Assembly (NCBI GenBank): GCA_022828595.1
Contig: JAKGHH010000001.1
Coordinates: forward strand, 72,474,401 to 72,538,400
DNA: 64,000 nucleotides
Source: Nelumbo lutea
Taxonomy: Eukaryota; Streptophyta; Magnoliopsida; Proteales; Nelumbonaceae
Direction: 5' to 3'
Shown: one piece after another, positions 24,258-36,030 of the stretch
Numbering within the stretch: the stretch's first letter is position 1
Layout of the letters: every line of letters starts with the position of its first letter
Made by a program: the position numbers and the translations under genes
Notes under the pieces: generated by a model
What the model was told of the DNA's origin: nothing
Databases searched by the model: none
Seen by the model: the letters and a program-made list of their open reading frames with translations, nothing else

Positions 24258-24654
24258 CTAAGCATGGATATCAATCATGTTTAGCTTGCCAAGTATGTCC
24301 CTGAACTTTGTTGATGCTAGCCCTTTTGTTAATACATCTGCAATCTGCATCTCTGATGGAGTATAAAGTACACAGAGTTCTCCTGAAATAATTCTCTCTG
24401 ACAAAGTGTCGATCAATTTCAATATGTTTTGTCTTGTCATGTTGTACGGGATTGTTGGCAATGTTGATAGCAGCTTTATTATCACAATACAGCTTGAGAG
24501 GACCCTCAATCTTGATACCAAGCTCATTAAGGTGAGTTCTAAGCCATAAGAGTTCAGCAACCCCGTGTGCCATAGCCCGGTATTCTGCTTCTGCACTTGA
24601 TCTAGTGACAACATTCTGCTTCTTACTGTGCCATGTGACTAGGTTTCCTCCCAA
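24258..24654 (-). pseudogene. Element C RNase H domain
   Basis: Two overlapping frames carry the copia RNase H. NVVTRSSAEAEYRAMAHGVA, ELLWLRTHLNELG, LYCDNKAAINIANNPVQHDK and KHIEIDRHFVRE lie in one frame, and the C-terminal LCVLYTPSEMQIADVLTKGL and LGKLNMIDIHA in another. A frameshift near 24390 and another near 24655 separate it from RT. Confidence 0.85.
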
Positions 24655-24730
24655 GAATGTACGGTAACCTGAGGTTGATTTTCTGTCTCCAACAGACCCA
24701 GCCCAATCAGCATCAGTGTAGGCTTCAATT

Positions 24731-26296
24731 TCAAGTCTGCTGTTTTTTTCCGAATAGAATTCCTTTCCCTGGGCAAGTCTTCAAGTATCTGAGGATTCTT
24801 TCCATTGTTCTCATATGAGGGGCCTTTGGTGAGTGCATGAATTGACTGACAACATGCACTGCATAGGCAATGTCTGGCCGAGTAAGGGATAAGTTTATTA
24901 GTTTTCCTACCAATTTTTGGTACCTTTCCTTATCACGGTATTCCTCACCCATTGATTCTTGTAATCCATGGCTTGGTTCTATTGGAGTGTCTGTTGGCCT
25001 GCACCCCATCATGCCTGTTTCCTCTAGGAGATATAGCACATACTTTCTTTGACATATGTAGATTCCTTCTCTTGATCTAGCAACTTCAATCCCAAGAAAG
25101 TATCTCAGATTTCCCAGGTCTTTGATCTCAAATTCTGAAGCTAAGAACTCCTTCAGCCTCTTCATCTCTTTCACATCATTTCCAGTAATCACCATATCAC
25201 CCACATACACAATGAGTGTTGTAAGTTTGTCATCCTGTCTCCTTGTAAACAATGTATGATCTGCACTGCTCTGAGTGTACCCTACTTTCTTCATGGCCAA
25301 ACAAAGTCTCTCAAACCATGCCCGGGGAGATTGCTTCAAACCATATAATGCTTTCCTTAGTTTACATACCTTCTTTCCAACATCATATCCAGGTGGGGGT
25401 TCCATGAATACCTCTTCATGAAGATCACCATTTAGGAAGGCATTCTTCACATCCAGCTGATGAAGTCCCCAAGAGAATTTTGCTGCTAGTGACAGTAGAA
25501 CCTTGATTGTGTTGAACTTTTCTACTGGGGCAAAGGTTTCCTTGTAGTCAATTCCTTCTTTTTGTGTAAATCCCTTTGCCACAAGTCTAGCCTTGTACCT
25601 CTCAATTGACCCATCTTCCCTATGCTTTACTGTGAATACCCACTTAAACCCAATAGTGCCTTTCCCCTCTGGCAGGTCCACCAATTCCCACGTCCTTGCT
25701 TTCATTAGGGCTTTCATCTCCTCATTCATGGCTTCTTTCCACCTTAGATCAAATGCCGCCTCTGAATACCTAGAAGGGATACATACAGAGGAAAGAGTAG
25801 ACACAATGGAGTGATAGGCAGGGGATAAGTGTGAGTAAGAAACATAATCAGCTATGGGATGCCGAGTGGTACAAGAGCGAACAGGCTTACGGAGAGCAAT
25901 AGGAAGATCCAGATCTGAATTGAGTGAGTCAAAATTACCTTGGATTGCAGAGACAGATTGATCTGAGTTCAACTGGTTGCAATCATGAGGTTGAGGGGCC
26001 TTCTTCCTTCTATTGTATGTAAGTATCTCTTTCTCTTGTTCACCGGAACCTTCAAAAGCATCAGCCGAATCTGGAGAAGTAACTGGCACAGTGGGAGTCT
26101 CACTAGGTTGACCCAGAATGTTACAGCTAGTAGTAGTGGAAGGTGATGAAATGGGAACAAAAAAGAAGGGAGAATGAGAATCCTCTTCCATCCCACTACT
26201 CTCCCCCTGAAGAGGATTCTGAGAAGACTGGAAATAGGGTTTAGACTCAAAAAAAACTACATCTCTGGTGACATTTTTTCTTAGAGACAGGATCAT
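24731..26296 (-). pseudogene. Element C reverse transcriptase (521-codon open frame, YVGD active site)
   Basis: The longest open frame in the window. An N-terminal Ser/Pro-rich linker is followed by the copia RT core: [36 protein letters not shown] and [20 protein letters not shown]. The catalytic YVDD motif reads YVGD (near 25205-25195: LIVYVGDMVIT), so one of the two adjacent metal-binding aspartates is replaced by Gly and polymerase activity is expected to be lost. The frame ends at the start of RNase H. The upstream integrase lies in a different frame. Confidence 0.85.
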
Positions 26297-27500
26297 AATA
26301 CTTATACCCCTTTTGTGTAGGAGAGTACCCCAAAAATATTCCCTTTGTAGCCTTAGGATCTAGCTTGGTTTTCTTTGGATCCTTAACATGTATGAAGCAT
26401 GTACAGCTAGAAACCCGTGGGGGAAGAGGAACTTCTGGAAGAGTGGAACACAAAACAGAGAAAGGGGTCTTCATACCCAATACCTTAGATGGCATCTGAT
26501 TTATCAGGTATGATGCACTGAGAACAGCTTGAGACCAATATTGCTTGGGCACATTGTGCTAGAAAAGAAGGGCTCGAGTTGTCTCCAATAGGTGTCTGTT
26601 CTTGCGCTCAGCAACCCCATTTTGCTGAGGGGTGTAAGCACATGATGATTGATGTAACATGCCTGCATCTTCCATGAATGAGTTCAGGGATCTTTCAAAG
26701 TATTCAGCTGCATTGTCTAAACGGAATTGCTTGATCTTTTTATCAAATTGTGTTTCAACCATCTTGCAAAACATCATAGTTATCCAGGGAACTTCATCAC
26801 GTCCTTTCAACAGATAAATCCAAGTGCACCGAGAATAATGGTCAATAAAACTGATAAAGTAACGGAAGCCATCAATGGAAACAATGGGAGAAGGACCCCA
26901 AACATCAGAATGAACCAAATCAAAAGGGGCTTGAATTTCATTTCTAGAAATTGGATACATTGATCTGCATTGTTTTGACATTTGACACACATCACAAATT
27001 AAACTCTGACTCGGAATGTCCTTACATAATTCAGGAAACAACATTGCTAAAGAAGAAAAAGACAAATGACCTAGCCTAGCATGCCACAAGTGCAGCCTAG
27101 CTATTGACTCCACACATTCTGGACTAGTAGTATAAGCTTGCAAGGCTGAGCTGACATCTTCATCAAAATAGTAGAGGCCCCCATACTCATGACCACTCAC
27201 AATCGTTCTCCTCGCCAATCTGTCCTGGAAAACACAATGAGAAGGAAAGAAAGTTATATTGCAGTTCAAATTTTTTGTAAGCTTTGAAACAGACAACAGA
27301 TTTGATGTAAGACTAGGAACATGTAGGACTGATTTAAGAGAGAGATCCTTGCTTAGGTCAACCACCCCCTTTCCATTCCAGAGATGGTGGAGAGGGACCC
27401 ATCAGCTACTCTCATCTTATCCTGGCCAGACAACAAATGATATGTAGAGAATAAGGAGGACATATGTGTCATATGGTCAGTGGCTCCGGAATCAACCACC
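26247..27500 (-). pseudogene. Element C protease and integrase
   Basis: Protease WVVDSGATDHMT near 27490-27455 retains DSG. The frame is then shifted near 27385. The 27365-26559 frame contains HLWHARLGHLSFSS and CDVCQMSKQC (the HHCC zinc region), DLVHSDVWGPSP, RLDNAAEYFE and CAYTPQQNGVAERKNRHLLE, with the catalytic residues of the integrase core present. A stop after RALLF is followed by the C-terminal part, 26552-26247 (PPRVSSCTCFIHVKDPKKTK, GIFLGYSPTQKGYKYYDP). Confidence 0.85.
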
Positions 27501-27669
27501 CAAGAGGTAGAATTAATGGAACTAGTTGCACTAAATGCAAAGGTTGTACCTGATTTGGCAAGAAAGGTGGAAGCTAAAGAATTGTTCTTCAGACGGGCTA
27601 ATGCCCAATTGAGAACCTCTACCTCACTACTGTGAAGCCCGAAGTACTTGGTCCAGAGGAGTCAACAGC

Positions 27670-28643
27670 CTACCTTGCGGTGGAAGAGGACACTGTCTGA
27701 GTACTCTGTGAGTTGTCACTACTATTGTTGGTGGCAAGATTCCCACTTATTGTGTGGCCCTTATGTTGCCTTTTGTCCTTTCTCAGAATAGCTAGCTTCA
27801 GATGAGGGTACAAGACCCAACATTTCTCCTTTGTGTGTTTCTCACCACCACAATGGGTACACTTCAGGGACTTCTTGTCTGAAAATATATTCCCCTTAGT
27901 GGAGACTAAGGCTGAATGTTCTCCAGGTAGTTCTGTTGAATGTGTCTGGGAGTCAACTTGCATCTCCTTTCTCCTTACTTCTTCATTCCTCACCAAGTAG
28001 TAGACATGGTGAAGCTCAAGTAATTTCTCTCCCTAAAATCCGTGGCCTTATACCTTCATATACAAGGTCAAGACCCGCCAGAAACTTGAAGGCTCTGCCC
28101 TCCTCAATCTGCTTGTCATGCCTCCCCTTATCATTGGCATTTTCCCAATCCAAAATCAAGTGGTGGTCAAGCTCTTCCCAAAGGCCTTCTAGTGTTGCAA
28201 AGTAGGTTGCCACGGACATGTCTCCTTGCCTTAGGGCTGCAATGTCTTGGTTCAACCTGTAGATTCTAGCATTGTTCTTTTTCTGGCCATATGTCTTAGA
28301 TACTTTCTCCCAAATTTTAGCAGCTATAGGGAAGTGATGAACAGTTCTGGCCACCCTAAGAGTCATAGAGGCCAGCAACCAAGACATGACTGTGGCATTT
28401 TCCTTGCGCCACACGGTGTATTTAGGACTGCCAATTTCTGGTTGTTTCTTGTCTCCATCCAAATAGCCAGTGAGTTCACGAGAGGTAATGAACAGCATTG
28501 CAGAGACGGGCCACTCTGAAGTTGTACTCATCCAGTAGCACACTTGTAATCTGCAAACTGTGCAGATTAGGGTTTTCCAGGTTTGAGGACCTTGTGACAG
28601 GTCTGTTATCTCTAGAGGAAACTTCACCGGATAGTGAGGACAT
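27670..28643 (-). pseudogene. Element C gag
   Basis: The start chosen is MSSLSGEVSSRDNRP (28643), because elements A and D begin the same way. A frameshift near 28510 joins to ITSRELTGYLDGDKKQPEIG, VMSWLLASMTLRVARTVHHF and MSVATYFATLEGLWEELDHH. A second break near 28016 precedes RNEEVRRKEMQVD. The zinc knuckle CTHCGGEKHTKEKC lies near 27865-27824. This is a UBN2-type copia Gag. Confidence 0.85.
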
Positions 28644-29300
28644 CCTGGCTTCAGTCCAAGAGTTGTTCACAGTACTATAGGTGATTCTGTTAAGGACTGG
28701 CCAAAGTGGTCACTGTGTTCACAGTACTGGTAGAAGTGTTCACAGTTCGGGTACAGTAGCAAGTAGAGGTCTATAACTGAACCAGTTCACAGTGCTGGTA
28801 AAAGATTAAGGCTGCAACTGTGTGGTGCAAAAGTTGTCGCAGTTCTGGTAAAAAGTAAAGGTCTTGCTGATGCACCGAGACTGCAACTGTAGAAGCTGAT
28901 GCACCGAAACTGCAACTGTAGAAGAAGCTAAGTCTTTACCACTTGTTCTGCACAAGTCTTGCTGGAGCACGAAGCTGTAACTGTAGAGGAAGTTCTCCCC
29001 CTTTCGGCTAGTGCTAGGACTTCTGAATCAGCCCTCAACCAGGTCTGTCCTATACAGACCTCTCTTAGTAGCCCAATAGCTACTACTTGCTGGAAATAAT
29101 CTAGTAGGACATCTACTTCTGGGTCTTATTTCCCTTGAGTCCTACAACCAAGAGAAACCCTAGGTTCGAACTTGCTTTATTCTCTTACACTCCTAGGTCT
29201 TTACTGCAGCAACCCAGAAAAGGAAGAGAGAAGATGAAAAGACAGCAAGAGAAGAGAGTGCACCTGCTTAAACTAGGAAGGAGCTAATGCTCTGATACCA

Positions 29301-29591
29301 TGTAATCTGAAGAGCTATACTCGAAGTAGCAAGGAGGAGAAGAGAACCACAGAACTGAAGAGAATGTCGAACTGTACTAGGCAGTCGACCAGTCTTTTAT
29401 TTATAGATGAGTATACTACAAGGTACAAGAAATTACTGGGATGCCCCAGATTAGTGATGGGACACCCAGATGACTTAAATCACTAAACAGGATTAGGCCC
29501 ATTAACACAGGCCCAATTACAAGATAAGTTAAATATAAGACTGGGCTAATAAGAACTCTTATCAGCCGAACATCACTCTAACATTCTAACA
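29301..29591 (-). repeat. 5' LTR of element C
   Basis: 291 bp, TGTAATCTG...CATTCTAACA in plus coordinates. It is adjacent to the PBS at 29289-29300 and contains the dyad at 29364-29387. Confidence 0.93.
29364..29387 (-). promoter_or_regulatory. TATA-proximal dyad of element C (right LTR)
   Basis: Same arms and loop as in the left LTR: GTCGACTG, then CAGTTCGAC after 7 nt, on the minus strand. Confidence 0.65.
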
Positions 29592-29596
29592 CAAAA

Positions 29597-29688
29597 GACT
29601 GAAATGCCCCTGCATGTGAGGAGACATACAGCCAACACAATACATAAAGGGAAAAGACTAAAACACCCTTCTCTAACTGACTCTAACA
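29597..29688 (-). repeat. 5' LTR of element B, second part
   Basis: Continuation of the B LTR after element C: GACTGAAATGCCCCTGCATG...CTCTAACA. Confidence 0.9.
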
Positions 29689-29781
29689 CTGATGTTTTGA
29701 CAAAAGGACTATTTTCAGTGAAGTCCATAGGCTTACTTGGCAAACTAAACATGACTGACATCCATGCTTAGCTTGAGGGAG

Positions 29782-30060
29782 TGTTGGTTTGAGCGGTTAA
29801 GTATTGGTGGGCTTATTTTATCTTTTATATTTAAGTTCTTAGTCTGTTATGGGCCTTTAGTTATTGGGCCTAAACCTGTTTTATTTTATTTTATTATGCT
29901 TAGGTGTCCCATCACTAATCAGGGGCATTCTAGTCTATTCCTGTAACATCTTATTGTAAATATATATTATAGCTTCTAGGACCGGCTGAGAACATATTGC
30001 CGCCCATTCTCAGACTTCTTCTCTTCTTCTTCCTCTTCTACTGCTGTATTTCAGCAAACA
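29782..30060 (+). repeat. 3' LTR of element A
   Basis: 279 bp, TGTTGGTTTGAGCGG...CAGCAAACA, followed by the duplication AATAT. Confidence 0.93.
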
Positions 30061-30065
30061 AATAT

Positions 30066-31126
30066 GACAAAGCAATTGATGAATAAGGGCTAGGAACCTT
30101 CCTCTCAATGAGAAATCACACACTTCAAGAATTTACCAGCAGACTACAAATTGTACCCATTCTATGGGTAGGGACAAGTGTTGTTTCGTTTTGTTATATT
30201 TCAAATAACTAAGTTCATGAGAAGTTTACCCAATAAAAAACCAAAGTTGATGAGAAAAATGATGGTCACCATAGTCAATCCATGGTAAGATTGTACATCT
30301 GGTTATCTCATTGAACACCATATAAGTGTGGAGGTTTCTTAAGAGAAGGACAAACATTATGGGAGAAAATCTTTAACAAGGAGAAAAAAGTATGTAGGAA
30401 AATACAGTAAGCCCACTTTCCATTAATCAGAATGAACAACCTCACCCAAACAATTATTTGCCTTAGTTGATACATAGTAGTTGGCAATTATATATAGAAT
30501 TGGAATTTGGCATTCTAATATTGAAGACTACAAACATACCATAAGAGCACAACACCACAAAATGTACTTGTATCCACAATAAAAAACTTTTCAAGTGCAC
30601 TTCACTTTGTCAAGCTGAACTACAATATAAAAATTACACCACTCAGATAACCATTCCTTAACACTATGAAAGTAAGACATGGTAGAACTGCAGGAGCTAT
30701 GAGAAACATGAGAAATATCTGAGATACCTACCTAAGCAAAAGTGTTCATTGTTTAGGTGTAGCAAAAGGCCTCCTGTTATCAATGCCTATAACCATCCTT
30801 TTAAAGATATCTTTTACATCATTCTATGAGATGGTGTTCATCCTGCCTGAAGGGAGGATGAGCAGAATCCCAGTAGTTTCATTACACCATGTAATTGACA
30901 ATCTTCACTGGTATGGCAACGAATAAATTCATAACATTTTATTTCTTGAATGATCGGTGTCCCATAAGGAGAATTCATCAAATCAGCATAGTGACCATAA
31001 CCATCCACCAACCTTTTCTTTGCCTCAGCCACCATAGCTTCTACCACAACCACAAGGGACTCAATCATCCAGCACAAATTTCAAGTAACTAGCACTGGGA
31101 CCTACAGCATGATGGCTCTTTCTTCT
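30066..31126. other. Intron sequence without recognised feature
   Basis: AT-rich intron sequence between elements A and F. I see no gene, and no repeat boundary beyond the element ends. Confidence 0.4.
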
Positions 31127-31394
31127 TGTTAGAGTTAGCCGAATAAGGGTAGATTAGTCATCTCACCTTGGTTAAGTTATGAGCTTATGTGGCAGTCTTA
31201 TTAGAGGTTCTCTGTCCCATACTTAAGTAGGGGCAGTTTAGTCCTTGTACATTTAATTAGAATCCTAATCACTATTAAGAGGTCGACTGATAGGGTTTAG
31301 CTATCAAGTTCGACAGTTCTTTCATCTTCTTCTTCTTCTCTTCTCTTTCTTCTTCTCCTTACTGGTTCGGGCTACTGTAGCTACAGTAGAAACA
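31127..31394 (+). repeat. 5' LTR of element F
   Basis: 268 bp, TGTTAGAGTT...AGAAACA. It includes the dyad at 31282-31314 and CT-rich tracts. Confidence 0.93.
31282..31314 (+). promoter_or_regulatory. TATA-proximal dyad of element F (5' LTR)
   Basis: GTCGACT-GATAG pairs with CTATC-A-AGTTCGAC around the loop GGTTTAG. It is preceded by a weak TATTAAGA. Confidence 0.65.
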
Positions 31395-31406
31395 TGGTAT
31401 CAGAGC
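31395..31406 (+). promoter_or_regulatory. PBS of element F (initiator tRNA-Met)
   Basis: TGGTATCAGAGC immediately after the 5' LTR. Confidence 0.9.
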
Positions 31407-32225
31407 GTGACAACTTCAGTTCGTGACCTGTTTCAGTTCGTGCTTCAGTTCTCTCCTTTTCTTCTCTGGGCTGTCAATGGAGAAAAGTGGTACGTCCCAG
31501 GCCTGAAACATCACAGCTCTTCTTTTTTCTGGTGCACAGAACCTCCTTTCCTAAGAAAACAACTTCAGTAGTGAATGGTTGGCTGAAGCTCTCAAACGAA
31601 GGTTGGTTATCTCTTCTCTGTGTGTTGTTGGTATTTCTGGGTTGAAAATCTTCAAGAACTTGAGAGGACTGACCAGAACCTAGAGAACTAAGTTGGTTGT
31701 TGCCCTGGTTCTTGGAAAAAATCCAAGAACAGGCTGTGTTTACAATGACCAAATGGTGTAAGGGCTGCTACTGTAGGTGGCCGAATGGTGCAAGGTGTAA
31801 TGCAATGGTACTAGTTGAGTTTTTGTTGGTCTTGTGGTGCCCTCTTAAAAGCGTTAAAGCAGGTCTGTATTGTGTATGACAGCTATGGCTGTGTGGTGGT
31901 GCTTGTAATGCACGAACTCTTGACAGCAGTAGTGGTGTGACAGCTAGTTGAATTTTTGCTAAGTAGTTGTGGTGGTGCTTGTAATGCACAAACTCTGTTG
32001 AGTAGTTGTAAGAGAGCTTGCATGTGGTTAGTAAGTGCTGAATTAATGTCAGTGTAGTCTGTGTTTTTTTTTTGTGAAATCAGTAGTGGTGTGGATAAGA
32101 ACAAAGGCGTGTATATCTATCATTGTGTTTAGGGACCGCTGTAGGTTCTGGAACATCAAACTCTTGACAACAGCACTTAGTTGGTGATTGAGAATTCAGA
32201 TTAGAGGCAGCATTGAAAGAGTATC

Positions 32226-32870
32226 ATGGCAGCAATGGGAGATGCCTATAGTGATCAAAAACCTAGTGTGGTGATTTCCTCTGACTATTTAGGTGTACAG
32301 ATGACCTCAATTAAACTGAATGGTGAGAACTATGTTCCATGGGCCAAGTCAGTGGAAGTTTTTCTCAAGGCAAAGAGAAAAGTGAAGCATGTGAAAAAAG
32401 ATAAACCACCGGCTGACTCTCCAGGGTTTGATGATTGGGAACAGGAGGATGCTCAAATCATGACATGGCTATGGAACAGTATGGAACCCAAAATAAGTGC
32501 CAACTTCATGTTCTTAGATACAGCTAAGGACATATGGGAACATGCCAAGAAGCTGTATTCTGGGCAAGATAATACTACAAGGGTATATCAGCTCTATCAG
32601 GAGTACTTTGGTCTGCAACAAAGAAATAAAACCCTAGAAGAGTACTATGCCAGTATGAAGAACCTCATAAATGAACTCAATGTCTATCATCCTCTCACTC
32701 CAGATGTTAAAGTTCAGCAACAACAGAGGGAACAACTAGATGTCACAAGGTTCTTAGTGGGGTTGAAATCAGAGTATGAACCAGTTAGAGCCCAAATATT
32801 GGGGGCTCTACCCTTCCTACACTTGAGGAAGTGTTTGCTCGGCTCCGCAGGATTTCTTTGGGATAGATAG
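32226..32870 (+). pseudogene. Element F gag
   Basis: Starts MAAMGDAYSDQKPSVVISSD and contains MTSIKLNGENYVPWAKSVEV, AQIMTWLWNSMEPKISANFM and LEEYYASMKNLINELNVYHP. A one-base deletion in the G run at about 32800 (five G here, six in element G) shifts the frame before the end, so the terminal LRRISLG is lost here. A stop shared with G (TAG, about 32867) then separates it from the Gly/Arg-rich zinc-knuckle part, CTHCGREGHSVNFC at about 33046-33087. Confidence 0.88.
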
Positions 32871-33214
32871 AGAATCCCACATAGTCTGATAGATCAGCTT
32901 TTGTAACAGCCAGAGGAGGTGGACGTGGTACAAAAGGGGGAGGACATGCCTCTCGAGGAGGTCATGGTGGTTCCATATTTGGCCGTGGTGGTGGTCGTGA
33001 CTTAGGGGGAGGCCGTGGTAAAGAAAAAGGCAGCTCTACAAGGAAGTGTACCCACTGTGGCAGGGAAGGACATTCCGTAAATTTCTGTTATGATCTTCAT
33101 GGCCGCCCTCCCTCTAAATGGGCCAATCATGCTATTGCTGGTGGGATTGATGTCAGTGATAATCAACAGGCAGACCTAACTCCTTCCACATCTACATCTG
33201 TTTCCGGAAGGGAG

Positions 33215-33964
33215 ATGGTGAGTGTACCGCGTGATGAGTATGAGCGGTTCCTTCAGTCCACTTCACAGCACACTACTACTACTCTTGCCCACTCAGGTAT
33301 AACTTGCCTGTCATCTAAAACCTCTCCTTGGATTATTGACTCTGGAGCCTCTGATCACATGACCGGGACTCCAGGTGTGTTCTCTTCTCTCTCTGAAACT
33401 TCCACATCTCAAACTGTTACCTTTGCCAATGGTTCCTCCTCTCCCATCTGTGGTGTTGGCAATGTTGACATGGCTTCTCTTTCTTTATCATCTGTTCTAT
33501 ATGTCCCTAAGTTTCCATTCAATCTTATGTCTGTTAGTAAATTAACCAAGACTCTTAACTGCTCTGTTATTTTTTTCCCTTCCTCTTGTGTTTTTCAGGA
33601 TCTCAGGACGGGGAAGAAGATTGGTGGGGGGCATGAAGCTGGTGGATTGTATTACCTTGACGGTGGTGGATCGTCAGTTGCACTTCAGACTTCACTCATT
33701 CCTCTACAGTGGCATTGTCGACTGGGACATCCTTCTCTCAAGGCACTCAAGATACTAGTTCCGTCTTTGAGTCATTTGTCAGTGTTACAGTGTGAGTCGT
33801 GTCAGTTTGGGAAACATTGTCGTGTTTCCTTCAGTCCTAGAGTTGAAAGTCGTATGTTGAGTCCTTTTGCTTTGGTTCATTCAGATGTTTGGGGCCCGAT
33901 CAAAATAGAATCTTATAATGGTTACAAGTATTTTGTCACTTTTATTGATGATTGTTCAAAATGA
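33215..33964 (+). pseudogene. Element F protease and integrase N-terminal part
   Basis: Contains the protease site WIIDSGASDHMTGTP (DSG intact, near 33330), the GAG-pre-integrase region with WHCRLGHPSLKALK and CESCQFGKHC (HHCC), and the first integrase aspartate block LVHSDVWGPIKIESYNGYKY. It ends at TTCAAAATGACA, where a one-base deletion breaks the frame (FIDDCSK then stop). Element G has the identical break. Confidence 0.88.
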
Positions 33965-34908
33965 CATGGATTTATTTAATGAAAGAAAGGAGTGAATTAT
34001 TTTCCATTTTTCAAAAATTCCATGCTGAAATACGTACACAATTTGGTGTTCCAATCAAAGTTCTTCGTTCATATAATGGTCGTGAATATTTTCTAACTTC
34101 CTTTCAACAGTATTTAGAACAGCATGGCATCATTCATCAAACTTCTTGTGCATCCACTCCTCAACAAAATGGGGTGGCTGAACGGAAGAACCGTCATCTC
34201 CTTGAAACAGCTTGGTCTATTCTTCATCATATGAGTGTTCCTAAACGGTTTTGGAGTGATGTTGTACTTACTGCGTGTTTGCTCATTAATCGGATGCCCT
34301 CCTTTATTCTTCATGGTCGGCCTCCCTTCTCTATCTTGTTTCCCACCTTGTCTCCCTTTCCATTAACATCTCGTATCTTTGGCTATGTGTGCTTTGTTCA
34401 CAATCTGAGTCCTGGAATAAACAAATTGGATGCACACTCCATTAAGTGTGTCTTTCTTGGCTACTCTCGGACTCAAAAAGGGTACAAGTGTTATAATCCC
34501 ATTACTCGGAAGTGCTATGTTTGTCCTGATGTCACCTTTTTAGAGTCTGTTCCCTTCTTCTCAGGAACTGAAGCATCTTCGTCTCCACCTTTACTTCCTC
34601 TTCCTCTTCCGGTCAGTGATCCCGTTCCGGGTGTTCCTGTTGGAGTTGACTCGTCATCTCATCCAGTACAGATTCCTACTGAACGACCACCAATTCGGCA
34701 AGTGTATACACGTCGAACGACACCGGCCCCTCCTCCAACTTCTACCTTGTTCGTGGATCCTGTCGTTGCTCCTGTTGCTGAACCTTCAGGACTTCACCTA
34801 CCCATTACCTTACGGAAAGGTAAACGTAGTTCTACTCTCCATCCCATTTCCAATTTTGTTTCAGTATCTCGCCTTTCTGCCTCACATCGCCAGTTTGGTT
34901 CACTATAG
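33952..34908 (+). pseudogene. Element F integrase C-terminal part and linker
   Basis: Continues the integrase in a new frame: MTWIYLMKERSELFSIFQKF, CASTPQQNGVAERKNRHLLE (catalytic Glu present), PKRFWSDVVLTACLLINRMP and CVFLGYSRTQKGYKCYNP, then a Ser/Pro-rich linker. The RSYNGREYF block has Tyr where an Asp is usual (RSDNG), so the second catalytic residue is missing. It ends at a TAG at about 34906 that is shared with G. Confidence 0.86.
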
Positions 34909-34971
34909 TCATCTATTTCCATACCTAACAATGTCCAAGAGGCTCTTAGTTCACCTAGGTGGAGGCAGGCA

Positions 34972-36030
34972 ATGGAGGAGGAACTCTCTGCTCTTCAACA
35001 TACTCACACGTGGGAGCTCACTACTCTTCCCCCTGGTAAGCATGTTGTGGGTTGTAAATGGGTGTATACTGTTAAATACTTGCCAGATGGTAGTGTGGAG
35101 CGTTTGAAAGCCAGACTTGTTGCTAAAGGGTATTCACAGTTGTATGGAGTGGACTATATGGAGACCTTCTCTCCAGTGGCTAAGATTAGCTCTGCCCGTG
35201 TGTTAATTTCCCTGGCAGTTATGTATGATTGGCCCTTATTTCAACTTGACATAAAAAATGCCTTCCTTCATGGTGACCTTATAGAGGAGGTATATATGGA
35301 GCAACCACCTAGGTCTGTTGCTCAGGGGGAGGCTGGTAAGGTGTGCAGACTGAAAAAGGCAATTTATGGGTTGAAACAATCGCCTCGTGCTTGGTTCGGG
35401 AAGTTTAGTGAAGTGGTGAAAAATTTTGGAATGAAACAATGCCAGGTTGATCACTCAGTGTTCAGCTATGACTCAGAAGCTGGAAAGATTTTATTAGTGG
35501 TCTATGTGGATGATATTGTCATAACTGGCAGTGACAAATTGGGGATCCACAAACTCAAGGTTTTTCTGCAAAATCATTTTCAAACAAAAGACTTTGGGAC
35601 ATTGAAGTATTTCTTGGGTATAGAAGTTGCTAGATCAAGACAAGGTGTAAACCTGTGCCAAAGAAAATATGTTCTCGATCTATTGGACGAAACAGGACTG
35701 TTAGGTGCAAAACCGGCTGAGACTCCTATGGAACCAAATGTTAAGTTGAGCGGTGATACATGGAGAATATTTGATGATCCTGGAAGGTATAGACGACTAG
35801 TGGGGAAGCTGAACTATTTGACTATCACGAGACCAGACATCTCCTTTGCAGTCAGTGTGGTGAGCCAATTTATGCAGAACCCTCGTATATCTCACTGGGA
35901 TGCAGTTCTTAGAATTGTAAGATATTTGAAGGGAGCTTCGGGTCGTGGGCTATTGTATAAACCAGGACCTTTGCGTCTGATAGAAGATCTACTACAGGTT
36001 ACTGCACATTTCTTGGAGGAAATCTTGTGA
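34972..36030 (+). pseudogene. Element F reverse transcriptase
   Basis: Contains [74 protein letters not shown] and an intact YVDDIVITGS near 35508, then the RNase H junction. A deletion of about 43 bp at 35973 removes the first RNase H aspartate region (element G has YTNADWAGS there) and shifts the frame to a stop at 36028-36030. Confidence 0.88.

Larger units (their letters stand above)
24077..29591 (-). mobile_element. Copia element C, inserted in the LTR of B
   Basis: Left LTR 24077-24245 and right LTR 29301-29591, with a perfect 5-bp duplication CAAAA (24072-24076 and 29592-29596). The PBS complement GCTCTGATACCA is at 29289-29300. It is the youngest layer of the A/B/C nest by position. 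The coding region (28643 to 24258, minus) is the best preserved of the nest but has a gag frameshift, a stop between integrase and RT, and an altered RT active site. It belongs to the same family as D. Confidence 0.95.
19014..29688 (-). mobile_element. Copia element B, inserted in A and interrupted by C
   Basis: Left LTR 19014-19241. The right LTR is split into 23937-24076 and 29597-29688 by element C. The flanks TTGAT (19009-19013) and CTGAT (29689-29693) are a 5-bp target duplication with one mismatch. The PBS, as its reverse complement GCTCTGATACCA, is at 23925-23936, and the PPT complement CTCCCCCTCAAGC follows the left LTR. The coding region is on the minus strand between 23347 and about 19250 and belongs to the same broad lineage as F and G. 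Confidence 0.92.
13955..30060 (+). mobile_element. Copia element A, interrupted by element B
   Basis: The 5' LTR is 13955-14231 (TGTTGG...AAACA) and the 3' LTR is 29782-30060, flanked by a perfect 5-bp duplication AATAT (13950-13954 and 30061-30065). The PBS TGGTATCAGAGC (14232-14243) follows the 5' LTR, and the PPT GCTTGAGGGAG precedes the 3' LTR. The coding region 14735-19013 is continued at 29694 after removal of element B: ...EMQIVD joins VLTKGLFSVKS in frame. Gag, protease, integrase, RT and RNase H are all recognisable in the copia order, but many stops make the copy dead. Confidence 0.93.

Noticed and set aside
31474..32104. Overlapping small frames in the leaders of F (and G at 59398-60028)
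   Set aside because: They are identical in F and G only because the elements are near copies. They lie in the untranslated leader between PBS and gag and resemble no known protein.
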